Part shown: positions 1 to 9,825 of the stretch, in pieces
Layout: each line of letters begins with the position of its first letter
Numbering within the stretch: position 1 is the stretch's first letter
Assembly (NCBI GenBank): GCA_033807695.1
Contig: CM066300.1
Location: 2,294,001-2,358,000, forward strand
Direction: 5' to 3'
DNA length: 64,000 bases
Source of the DNA: Daedaleopsis sinensis
Taxonomy: Eukaryota; Basidiomycota; Agaricomycetes; Polyporales; Polyporaceae
Program-made: the position numbers and the translations under genes
Notes under the pieces: generated by a model
What the model saw: only the letters and a program-made list of their open reading frames with translations
What the model was told of the DNA's origin: nothing
Database searches by the model: none

Positions 1-228
1 CTCCGGGTCGAGACTGTCCGCGAGAGGTATGGGGATGACAGGTTGGTCCTGCTTCAGGTGAGCAGGGACCACAGGGCTGATAGGGGGAGCAAACGCGTCA
101 CGGGCGGGTGAGCGAACGGATCTCTTGGGAGAGAGGCGGTCTCTGGAGGGCCGGGTCGAGGAGGACCTAGTCAAGGGGATATTGAGGCTGAGCGAGAAGC
201 TCTTACGGTTTGGATTTGACGGAGGCAT
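1..228 (-). CDS. 5' end of an unrecognised Ser/Arg/Pro-rich protein (cut by window edge)
   Basis: An open frame runs from an ATG (complement of 226-228) to the left edge without a stop, giving 76 codons. The peptide begins MPPSNPNRKSFSLSLNIP and is rich in Ser, Arg and Pro (for example SPKRSVRSPARDAFAPP), like the disordered N-termini of many basidiomycete proteins. No domain is visible in this fragment. It could be a real first exon or a chance frame. The GC-rich third positions and the absence of stops favour coding. Confidence 0.5.
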   Translation of the reverse strand, partial: MPPSNPNRKSFSLSLNIPLTRSSSTRPSRDRLSPKRSVRSPARDAFAPPISPVVPAHLKQDQPVIPIPLADSLDPE

Positions 229-1016
229 GGCTGGGGCGTGTGCGGCGACAGAGGGCGCAGAACTAGTGGCGATGGGGAGCGTTTAGTGCAGGTGGCAGAA
301 ATGACTGATGAGCAGATGGACTGGAGAAGAGATGTTGACTTTGACTAGCTGTAAGTACATGAGCAGGAGAACACTGAAGAACTAGAAACAAGGCGAAGAG
401 GAAAGTCTGCGGGGGGAGGGGGAGAACATGGGGACGCTGGCCCGGCCTGGAAGGAGGAGGGAAGAAGGCGCGAGAAAAGGGTGAAGAGGTGGGAGCATAT
501 CTCGAGGAGCAGGTTCGGCAAACGGTGTTCTGTGCGCAAGCGAGCCCTCGATACTCCCAACCCCTGCATCTCCATATATGGCCACTCGGCCCGCCACAGG
601 TCCAGATACGGCCCTCCCTGATTGGCCCAGCGTGGACCGTACCGCCGGCCTGCTAGTCTGGATTAGCCTCTGTTTAGTGCAGCCGGGGTGGCTGCAAGTC
701 TCCTCGATGGTTGCTGGTCTCCATCCGATGCTCCAATTGCTGCGGGGAAGCTATGCGTGCGGAACTGCCAGTCTGCAAGGATCTATCTCCATAACCGACA
801 TAACACACGACTGAGCGAACCTGGATCCAGGGACAATGTACGATAAACAAACAACTAGCGTGTGCAGTCCGGTCCAGTGACAATATGAACGAATGCGAAT
901 GCGAATGCGATATAGAAATGCAATGCGTAGACAGGATGCAGATGCGACAAACAATGAAACAAGACATGTTCCCGTGCACTCGCCAACACCACACGCCGAC
1001 GGTGACGCTGCCAGTG
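229..1016. other. intergenic: promoter side of the left-edge gene and 3' flank of the Arf GEF
   Basis: No frame here shows a domain or consistent splice signals. The stretch holds the upstream region of the minus-strand gene at the left edge and the 3' flank of the next minus-strand gene. Short ORFs on both strands overlap each other and look incidental. Confidence 0.5.
891..908. repeat. short tandem repeat (gaatgc)x3
   Basis: Three perfect copies of the hexamer gaatgc sit side by side in the 3' flank of the Arf GEF gene. This is a small simple repeat of no evident function. Confidence 0.8.
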
Positions 1017-4000
1017 CTACATGTCAAGCATAGTCACTGTGGCGCCTGGCCGGTGCTCGTAGGGACTCACACTACCCCGCCTCCCCGACGGAGTAGACCG
1101 CGCAGACGTGGGCGTCACTGCGACGTCCTCGGGGACCTCTGGGGTACCGTTGGATTCCCCCGAGGCCACTCTCCCAAACAACATCGATATCCGCAGATCC
1201 GAGGGCAGTTTCACGAGGGAGACCCGCTTCGCCGCCCGCGTCTTGTTCCAGTCCTCCGCCTGCTCTTCTGGCATCTCCGGCGCGGTGAAGTACTTCTCGT
1301 GCGAGATGCCGTCCTCCGTGCTCGCCGTGCTGTCCAGCGAGGGCTGCGCAGTGATGGGGATCGCACGGCGGCGCCCAGGCGAATCTGCAGACGGGAACGA
1401 GGTGTCGGATGACACGGAATTGCCGCTGTCGAGGGGTGACCCAGGGAATGGGTCCATGGTCTGGAGCGGGGGATGGGTAACCGTCGCACTTCGTTGCCGG
1501 CGATGTCGCGATGTGCTGCTCGACGTGGAAGAATGACTACTCGAATGCTTCGAAGCCCCGGAGTGAGGAATGGTCACTGGAGAAGACAAGGCTGGTGGTT
1601 CCGTCTGGTCGACGTAAGCCGACAGCGTCAGCTTAGGGAAACGCTGCTCCCTTCGGTCTTCACGTTCCCGCTCGCGCTCGGCCTCCTGCTCCCGTTCGAC
1701 CTCGCGCTCCAACACACGATCAGCCTCGCGTTCACTGGCGAGCTTCTGGTTCGCGGCATGCATCGCCAGCTGCTTGATGCGCCGCCAATCGCGTTCCTCG
1801 GCAGCGAGGTCTGCATTGAGCACGTCGCGGTAGCATACCAGCTTCTCGATGTCGAGCCGCACCTGCATCACTCGCTTCGCGACGTTCTGCACCGCAGCCT
1901 GCAGCCTGTCGCGCGTCGCGCGCTGGAACGGCGTCAGTACGGCGATGTTGCGAACAAAGCGCATATCCGTGTCGAGCTGGGTTCGTGCGAGGGAGATTTT
2001 CGCGTCCAAATCCTCGACCTTGGTCCTGATGATCTGGGGGCGAGAGGATAGCCGCGGTTTCGAATCGCCGCTGATGCGCCCAGACGGAGCGAAAGGTGGA
2101 GAGTTGAGGACAGACTCCAAGCTATACGCGCGCTTCCGAGTCGACCGGATACTCATTTCGTCGAGTGACCGCCACTTGCCCGCCGCGAGCTCAGTCTTGA
2201 CCTCGTCGAATGTCGCTTTGAAAAGTCGTGACGAAGTCTCGGTTGGAGGTGTGGTGGGGTCAGAGCCAACGGATCCAACGGATCCTGGTCGCTTCCGCGA
2301 ACTGTTACGTAAAGCGCCGACAGGCAGCGTCGGCTCCAATTCCGGATCCCCGCGAGAGAGCCTGTCGAGATCCTCCGACCTTCTGCCGTTCCAAGTATGG
2401 ATCACAGGCGACGGTGCTGTACTTGGAGTATGCTTGAGGTCCTTCAGGTGCGAAGTTGCGGCCGCGATTCCGGTGAGTTCGATATCTCTGCTAGACAGGC
2501 CAAGTGATCGCATGCGCACACCAGCACTCTTGAAAGCACTGGCATAGTTGATACGAGCGATCCACTCGTTCATCTCCTTCTCATCCGACGCCTTGAGGAG
2601 GAACTGGCGTCCATCGTGCATGACAAGGCGCAGAGTGTTGGCATACTGTGCGAACGATCGTCAGACACCACCATATATACGCAATTTACAATGCACGCAC
2701 CTTGGTGTAGGTCTTGTCAAGGACAGCGATCGTGTCCTTCACCGAGTACATCTCATCCGGCTGAGGCAAGGATGCGTGTGGGACAAGGACGTGGCCGTTC
2801 GCTCGCTCTCCTTGCGTTTGCATGCTCCCGACCCAAGACACGTCTCGGAAGAACAGCAGCTGCGAGCCCGTTAGCAGGACACACCATTCCCGCCACTTAC
2901 GGCTCAATGCACGTCGCCCGCCCTCGATGGTGTCCTCTTTGCGCTGCAGAACACCGACCTTCGTAACCTTGATGATCCACATCCCACCACTAATGGGCAT
3001 AACGGGGGGCAGGGAACCAAGGGAGTTCTGGAACATGGGGCCGGGTCCGCCAGTAACGCTGAGACTGAACCAAGGCGAAGTAGCGTAGCGATTGTCGAGC
3101 CCTGCAACTTCGACCACAGTGGCCAACGCAAATGCACGCTGCAGCTCGTCTTCATTCCAGGGTCCGAAAGTCCCTTGATAGAAATAAGGGCTCTCGGGAG
3201 GGATGAGGGCGTGCACATCGACTCGGAGGTCATCCAAGAGATTCTGTACAGTAGGTAGTCAGAATGTGTTCGCATTCAAGGGTAAAAGGAGGTTTACTCG
3301 TGTGATGAGGTAGTAAGGATCGATCTTATTGTTCTTGCCGAGGAGATTTGAGCTTGAACCATTCAGACCACCCGGCGAAGGTGCGGTGATGGTGGACATC
3401 CTGCGTGTGATTGTTTCGGGTACCAGTCCCCGCTGTGCGTTTACGTCGAGCGGGTCCTCGATGAAAATGAAAGGCGCAAACACAATGTTGTCGTAATAGC
3501 ACTGGGTGAGTTGTTAGTGCTTCGAAAATCGATATCGAGGAGAGAGTCATGCATACCTCGAGGACCTCCGGGGCTACCCCTGGCAAACGCGTGTTCTTGA
3601 TGTAGTCCGGCTTGGTCATCTTTCGTTTATTGGACTTATTGAACGCGTCCGTGTGCAACATTATAAGGCTGAACGCTAGGATATAAGGATGGTCTAACAC
3701 GTTTACGCTTATGAGTAGATGCTTTCGGTCGAATGTATCAAGACTCACCGTCAGAGGAGAATAAGTTAGGATTACATTGAACATATTGTGCAGCGAAAGC
3801 TTCAATCACGCGATCTATCTGTTGTGTCTCGCGAGGAAGGCCAACGTCCATGAGCAGCTTGCGTAACGCGACGTCCAGTGGGTCTCCAACGAAGTTGAAA
3901 CGCTCAATATACAGACGGAGCGCTCGGGCGTGAAAAGCATCCGCGCTACAATCAAACCTTAGAGTAGTCATCATAGGTACAATCAACAATGCTTACCTAG

Positions 4001-5642
4001 ACGCGAGGACGGTTGCTACCTCTGCCTTGCTGATAGCCTCTAATAGTCTTTGCAGGTAGACTTCCGGAGACTCCTCGTCGGGCCTTGGTCTAGGGACTTC
4101 CACCGAGGGCTTGAGTGACAGAGACGGGCGGGAAGATCCTAAACTAGAAGGAGGTGACGTCACAGCCTGTCCATCAAGGATGTTCGGTGAGCTCGTTGAA
4201 GTAGGAGTATGAGTAGTACTCGACGACGGTCCGCCAAAGAGGTTCACAGACAGGCGATGGAGAAGGGGGGGATTAGTCTGTGAGCGATTACGCAACTCTG
4301 AGGGGGCTGGTCCTGGGCCTGGCTGTTCCAAAGGTGTAGGGAAGGGAGAGGAGTGGGGAGACGCAACGAGGGGACGCGTTTCCGCGAAGAAAGATAGATG
4401 AGGGCTTGTCGATGCAGCATCCGCGGTCTGCGGTCGCTGAGATCCACGACGACGGCGCGTGTGAGTAGATGTAGTGGACAGTCTGGGGGATGCATCTGGC
4501 GGAACTTTCCCATCATCTTTGCTCAACGATTGCTTTCGAGAGCGCTCTGAGTGCCGTCGCTGAAGATCAACAGACTGATTCACGGACAGACCAGGAGACA
4601 GAACAGGGGTATTGACGTAGAAAGGAGAGACCGGAGGGAACGCAGGGATGGTAGGTTGAAGGGTGGGCGAAGGCGGTACTGTCGTGCTATCCAGACGAGA
4701 GTTGACCCTCTTCCGAGTCCAAAACGAACTCTTTCGGGCCAATGGCTTCTGTTCGGATGGGCCGACGTCTGTTTCAATATCCCGTTGTTTGCCTTTCGAG
4801 TCTGAAGACATCAGGCTGAGAGGACCTAGTGATAGGCCACGCGTCCGTCGACGCTCTCGAATAGCCGAAGGAGGTGCTTCGTCGACAGGACTCTCTGGCT
4901 CCTTGTAAAAACTCTTGGCGTGTCGCAGCAGTGGGTTGGAACGTCGCAAGTCGGCCATGCTTGGCGAGTGGGGAAAGAACGAAACCGTGTTGACTTCTGT
5001 AGATGATGATGATGGGGAGACGGTTGCTGGAGCGGCGTGTGATAGACCGAGACCTAGAGCAGCACGAGCGAGGACAACAGTGGGTTGAGATGTATACGGG
5101 GAGTCACTGGGCGCATAGGAAGAACGAGACACGGGCTGCAAAGAGGACGCACGTGAAGAGGGAGCAGAAGGGACAGCGTTCCTCGAAGTGCTTTGCTTCC
5201 TCGCGTCGTGAGTCGCGCCGTCACGTTCTTGCTGGGAAGACGAGTCGGGGGAGGGACGGTTGGAGATGGAGAGGTCATCAGAACTAAGCTCGGGAGTTGG
5301 AGGGAGATCCTTGTCTCTGGGGTGTCCAGTAGAAGGAGTAGGCGAAGGAATTGGCTGGGTGGGGACTAGTCCGAGCTCATCTGTAGAGCGAGCAGCCTTA
5401 TCCCTGGGAAAGTATGTCTGCGCGCCGCGACGTCTCCACAACGGGAGGGAAAAGAAATGAGTGGCTGTCTGGGATGTGTTCGTGACGGTGTGAGTGGTGG
5501 TTGTGGTCGTCGTCGTTTCCGTCGCGTACATGGCGGGGTCGGGGATGTCCTGCGAATATGACGGGGTAGGATTGGTCCCGTCGGAAGTGCGGGGAGGTCT
5601 AGCGGGAGAGCCTTTCGTCGACAGGCCAAAGAGGCCGACCAT
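1017..5642 (-). CDS. SYT1: Arf guanine-nucleotide exchange factor, Sec7 + PH domains (Syt1-like)
   Basis: Six exons on the minus strand: 5642-3997, 3945-3749, 3693-3557, 3501-3298, 3243-2701 and 2645-1017, joining in phase to about 1,451 aa. The N-terminal ~520 residues are Ser/Pro-rich and look disordered. A Sec7 domain follows (about 520-690) with FNFVGDPLDVALRKLL, the segment LPRETQQIDRVIEAFA carrying the predicted catalytic glutamate finger (E588), and YILAFSLIMLHTDAFN. A PH domain lies at about 810-950 (MWIIKVTKVGVLQRK to FLLKASDEKEMNEWIARI). The C-terminus has a Glu/Arg-rich coiled coil. Sec7 proteins load GTP on Arf GTPases at Golgi or endosomal membranes, and the Sec7-PH order with MLHTDAFN resembles yeast Syt1. 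The ATG at 5642 (MVGLFGLSTKG) is the first Met in the exon-1 frame; a further upstream exon cannot be excluded. Confidence 0.85.
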
Positions 5643-6664
5643 GCCGCATGTGCGGAGGGCAGGGCGAGAGGGGGAGTATAGGGTGGCTTGCGGGAGGCTC
5701 CAGGATGGCGGGAGGGAGCGAGGTCGTCGTCGGTCTCGTCCAAGTCGCCCAGAACCTCTCGCATTCAATACGGCAACTGTCGATCGCCTACCATTTCTGG
5801 CCACTCATCCTGAACGCTCACGTGCCAGGATGAATGCATCATTAAGTCTTATTAATCATTAAGCCTTGTCACGGTGATCCGCAGTCTTCGGTCCAGTCTT
5901 CGCTCACTGACAGTGTGCTTTATGGATCCGTATGTACCTGTTATTGAGTATCGAGCTCTTAAACATGCTCCCTACCTTGCTACAGAGACAACTACAAATA
6001 GCGACTGTCCATTGTTAGGCGGTCGACGTATCTACTTACTTATCTCAGCGAGCGATGTATTCTATTTCTATTCAGCTGCTTGCAAAGCAATGCGTCGCAA
6101 CGGTTGTCTCGAGAGGAGGTACATTGATAATCGATAAGCATCCGGACCGGCTACATATTTAGATGTAAGTATATGTAGCACCCTCCCCTACCCTCCCTTA
6201 GCAAAGTTCTCGCATCGTGTGCCCATATTCGAAGAATTCTCCAAACATCAACCATCACAAGCTTCGCATGCCACATAGCTGAAGAAGCTATACCGAGACT
6301 TCAACACCCACCCGTACTGCCATCTCTTCACCGTCGAGTCCACAGGTACCGCGGCTTGACTACTCGTCCTGATGCCGTCCAACCCAATTGCAAAGTAGTC
6401 GCCGAAAATGTTCATGATCAGTGAACAGTTCATGCTTTCCGTCGTCGCTTTTCTCCTGCAGGTTGTACACAGGGTGAGAGTGCCCAGGCCGAACGCCTCG
6501 CCCTTCTCGACGAAGGCTTCCTAAAAGGAAATGTCAACCGTTTGGTCCTTTGGTGAGGTATTCAAGGGTACTGCAAGAACGTATCAAGCGGCGGCGTGCG
6601 AGCTGACAAGAAGGTACAGAATACATCACGATACAAAGCGGTGTACTCGACATGACAGAAAATA
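5643..6664. other. intergenic between Arf GEF start and NOP7 3' end
   Basis: This is the promoter region of the Arf GEF (its start is near 5642) plus the 3' flank of NOP7. It contains one coding-like minus-strand fragment, listed separately, and otherwise nothing I can support. Confidence 0.5.
6248..6520 (-). other. coding-like minus-strand fragment, possible relict or terminal exon
   Basis: After a perfect acceptor-like TTTTAG (complement of 6521-6526) an open frame of about 90 codons runs to a TGA at 6248. It starts EAFVEKGEAFGLGTLTL, contains MNIFGDYFAIGLDGI and ends VACEACDG. Codon use looks more coding-like than in neighbouring noise, but I could not find a matching upstream exon and I recognise no family. 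It could be the last exon of a small gene, a gene relict, or chance. Confidence 0.25.
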
Positions 6665-8773
6665 CTACGACGCCTTCGTTCTGCGTGTCTTTTCCTTCTC
6701 TATCGTCCTTTTCTTCTGCTCCAGTTGTTGTCGCTGGAACAAACAGTCATGAGCAACCTGCCGGATCAGCCAGAAAGACACTAACCTCTGTAGCACGTTT
6801 CTTCTCGCCGTACTTCATGCGCTCGTACAGCTTGCGTTGCTTGTTGCTCATCATCATCTTGTTCATATCCTGCTCCGCCTCGTCCTCCTTCGGAGCCTCC
6901 GCCTTCTTCACCTTCGTTTGTGCCTTCTTCGTCTCCTTCTCGAAGGTCCCAAAGTCCACACCCGCGGCCTCCGCCTCGAGCTCAGCCGCACGCAGAGCCG
7001 CAGCATCCTCGGCAGCGGCAGCTGCTTTGAGAGCAGCTTTCTTCACTGGCCGCGCGACTTCCGTCTCGTTTTCGTCCTCCTCCTCTCCTTCCACAACCTC
7101 CTCTTCGTCTTCCATCTCCTCGTCCTCCTCGCCAACGAGCCCTGCAGTCGGGTTATATGCGTCCGCACGCTCGCCGAACGGACTAAGGTGCGGTGGAAGA
7201 GTCTTGCCCTGCGCGTATAGATCTTCGAGGAGGATCGTTCCCGCGTTCACACAGTCAACGACCCACTGTGGCTGAATGTACTTGCGCCGACGTCGCCGCT
7301 CCCGCTCATCTTCAGTCTCGTTAGGACGCTCAACGAGAGGCCGGTCGATGATGACATGTGTGATTGATTCGTCCGTCTCGTCGAACGGCGAACCACTGCC
7401 AGACGTCGCAGGCCAGCCGATTCGTCCGCCAAACGCGCGTACGATGAACTCGAAGATCGGCCGAGAGGTTTCGCGAGACAGCCAGAACGTGTATGGAGCG
7501 AAGAGTTTCGATGAGGTGGACTGCGGGAGGGTAGCAAGCGTTTTGAGGGTAGGGAGACTGGCGGTGGTCAGTGCAGGTGCTGAAGGGGTGTCCTCGGAAT
7601 CGTCTTCTGCCGTATCCTCCACGAACTCCTCGTCATCTTCGTTGGATGGAGAGCCGTCGACCGCAAGCATGTCGACATCTGCATCCCCAGAAGAAGCCGT
7701 TGCAGTAATGCTTTTGATGGTTTGCCGCACATCCTTGCTCGAAACCCGTTTACCATCGACTTCAACAGTGTTTGTTTTTGCGGTCGCGGTTGGTCGAGCG
7801 TCCTTCGCCTCTTGCAGGCTGAATGCACCGACACCGGCAGCATCTTCGTCTTTCTTCGTGTCAAGAGGGGGAGGATATACTAGACCAGCGTCGGTATACA
7901 GCTTGAATAACACGAAACCAAGTAGTGTTTGATACAGCTCGAGGAAGGTGAGCATCACGCGCACATCGACCTCCGTGGGTATCTATATAGACAGAATTCA
8001 GCACTTGTATGAATCGATGTGCAGGAGGTACATACTGTTTGGGTGAATTGATAGGGAACCAACCAAGTGATAGTCTGGTCGAATACCTCCGCCTGGTAGT
8101 ATACACCCTTGATCGAGAGGAAGACTTTGCGAAGAGAGTGTGTATGCATGACATACAGCTGCCATTCCGCTGCCAGCCTTGCACAGTTCTCAACGAGGGT
8201 CGGGGAGACTTTCGAGTCGGAGGGGAGGGAGGCGAAGAGGAAGATCATGCAAAGAGCATCGTCTATGTCGCGGACAGCATCAACAAAGGTGGGGTACCTG
8301 CAAACGACAGTGGCCTAGGTATTACGTTCAACGACGAGGAAAGGAGAAACGTACCTCTCCTTGATGATATGGTCTAACCGATACACCGGCTTGTTCTCCT
8401 CCAGACTCTTTGCACTGCTCCATTCCCCCCTTCCAAGTGCACGGGAGAGCTTCTTCGCAAAAGCCTTGTGTTCCCGAAGCCTCCTTAGGACAGGTTCATG
8501 TGCAAGGTACGCGATGTCCTTAGCATAATAGAAATTTGTCGGTGCAGAATTTCCCTTATTCGCTTTCTTGCGGTTACGAGGTTCCCGAGGGTATATGCCT
8601 AACGTTTTTGTAGTTGAGTACTTCGCTGCAGTGAATAAGATCCGCGCCTCACCCTTCAAGATACACAGTCTCCGGAAGTCGGCTAGGGAACACTGCAGCT
8701 TCTTGACAGCTGCTGAGCGGGTCACGTACGCCTTGGCTGCGCCTGCCTTTCCCTTTTGCTTTAAACGGCCCAT
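6665..8773 (-). CDS. NOP7: pescadillo homologue NOP7 (60S ribosome biogenesis)
   Basis: Five exons (8773-8653, 8598-8355, 8297-8036, 7982-6786, 6733-6665) give 630 aa. The N-terminal pescadillo domain is clear: [19 protein letters not shown] at the start, then [33 protein letters not shown] and [24 protein letters not shown] domain spans about 367-465 ([20 protein letters not shown] to [14 protein letters not shown]). An acidic stretch and a basic coiled-coil tail follow, with the tail completed by a 69-nt last exon ([18 protein letters not shown]). In yeast, Nop7 forms the Erb1-Nop7-Ytm1 complex needed for 27S pre-rRNA processing in the nucleolus. The first intron is 54 nt, in frame and free of stops. 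The gene is divergent from SmD2, with 185 bp between start codons. Confidence 0.95.
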
Positions 8774-8958
8774 TCTGCGCTTTCTGGAGTGAGACTAGGA
8801 GGTGTAAGGTGTGCAAGGAGCAGGGGGAGAAGAAAGAGACACTACCAGCGTCCAATCCCAAAGCGCTTCTCCAAACTTTTCGACCATCGAGCGCCTACCT
8901 GTCGCACACGCGCAATCCAGATGAACCTGCGAGCTGCTCACCTTGCTCGCCGTCCATC
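8774..8958. promoter_or_regulatory. short divergent promoter of NOP7 and SmD2
   Basis: The two start codons face apart across 185 bp, so both genes must be driven from this segment. I saw no TATA box or named element in it. Sharing by a ribosome-biogenesis gene and a core splicing gene suggests a housekeeping bidirectional promoter (inference). Confidence 0.55.
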
Positions 8959-9572
8959 ATGAGGTTTGTCCGTCTGTCCCTCCTCTCCCTTTGTTCTAGC
9001 TCTGACTGCACTCTATAGTCAATACGTTCACGTCCCCAAATCTGAGCTCGACGAGGCCCAGCTCCGGGCACTCGAGGAGCACGAGATCAGCCAGGGCCCC
9101 TTGTCGGTCCTCCAACAAGCAGTCCGGAATCATACGCAAGTGCTCATTTCACTTCGAAACAACAAAAAGCTACTAGCACGCGTGAAGGCGTTTGACAGAC
9201 ATAGTAACATGGTGCGTGTTCCAGTTTCTCTGCATCATTCCATCCGTCTCAGCCGCACAACCTCAGGTTTTGGAGAACGTGAAAGAAGCAAGTTCATCCC
9301 GTGCTCGACGGAAGATGCGTGGGCTAATCAGAACTATAGATGTGGACTGAGCTCCCCAAGGGGAAGAACAAGAAGCCGGTAAACAAGGATAGGTTTATCA
9401 GCAAGATGTTCCTTCGGTGAGTGCCAGTTCAGTCATTGGATCGGATGTCGCATTGAACAAGTATCTCTTCCATAGCGGTGACTCTGTGATACTTGGTTGG
9501 TCCCTCGTCTCTAGTCGAATATGCCGAGGATTGCACTGAAATCATTATACAGTTCTTCGTAACACGGCGTAA
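8959..9572 (+). CDS. SMD2: small nuclear ribonucleoprotein Sm D2
   Basis: Six exons (8959-8963, 9019-9211, 9267-9287, 9340-9416, 9476-9495, 9553-9572) give 111 aa, the usual size for SmD2. The Sm1 motif region reads [20 protein letters not shown] then [20 protein letters not shown], followed by [15 protein letters not shown], and Sm2 is [18 protein letters not shown]. SmD2 is a member of the heptameric Sm ring on U1, U2, U4 and U5 snRNAs. The first exon is only 5 nt (ATGAG). The third intron (9288-9339) must start with GC (GAA|GCAAGT): the nearby GT alternative gives an immediate stop, while the GC donor restores the conserved KEMWTE sequence. Confidence 0.93.
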
Positions 9573-9825
9573 GCGTCTGCGGCCTCTCACCATGTCTCGT
9601 GGCCGCTCCTGAAAACGCTGTCTCCACGATGCAAATACTCGTGCTATACGGAATGTCCTGTGCGAGTCTGCGATGTATCTGTATTGTACACTGTCATTTT
9701 CATTCCTACATTGTTGCATGTTCTGACCACAAGAGAGGAAGAATACCATGAACCTGCTGCCATCTAGCCAGGTGTCGCACCGCAACAGTATGTGAATTGG
9801 TTCCCATAATGAAGAGCCCCACCGT

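Noticed and set aside
5643..5804. N-terminal extension of the Arf GEF
   Set aside because: The open frame upstream of 5642 contains no ATG, only a GTG at its far end, so the ATG at 5642 was used as the start.
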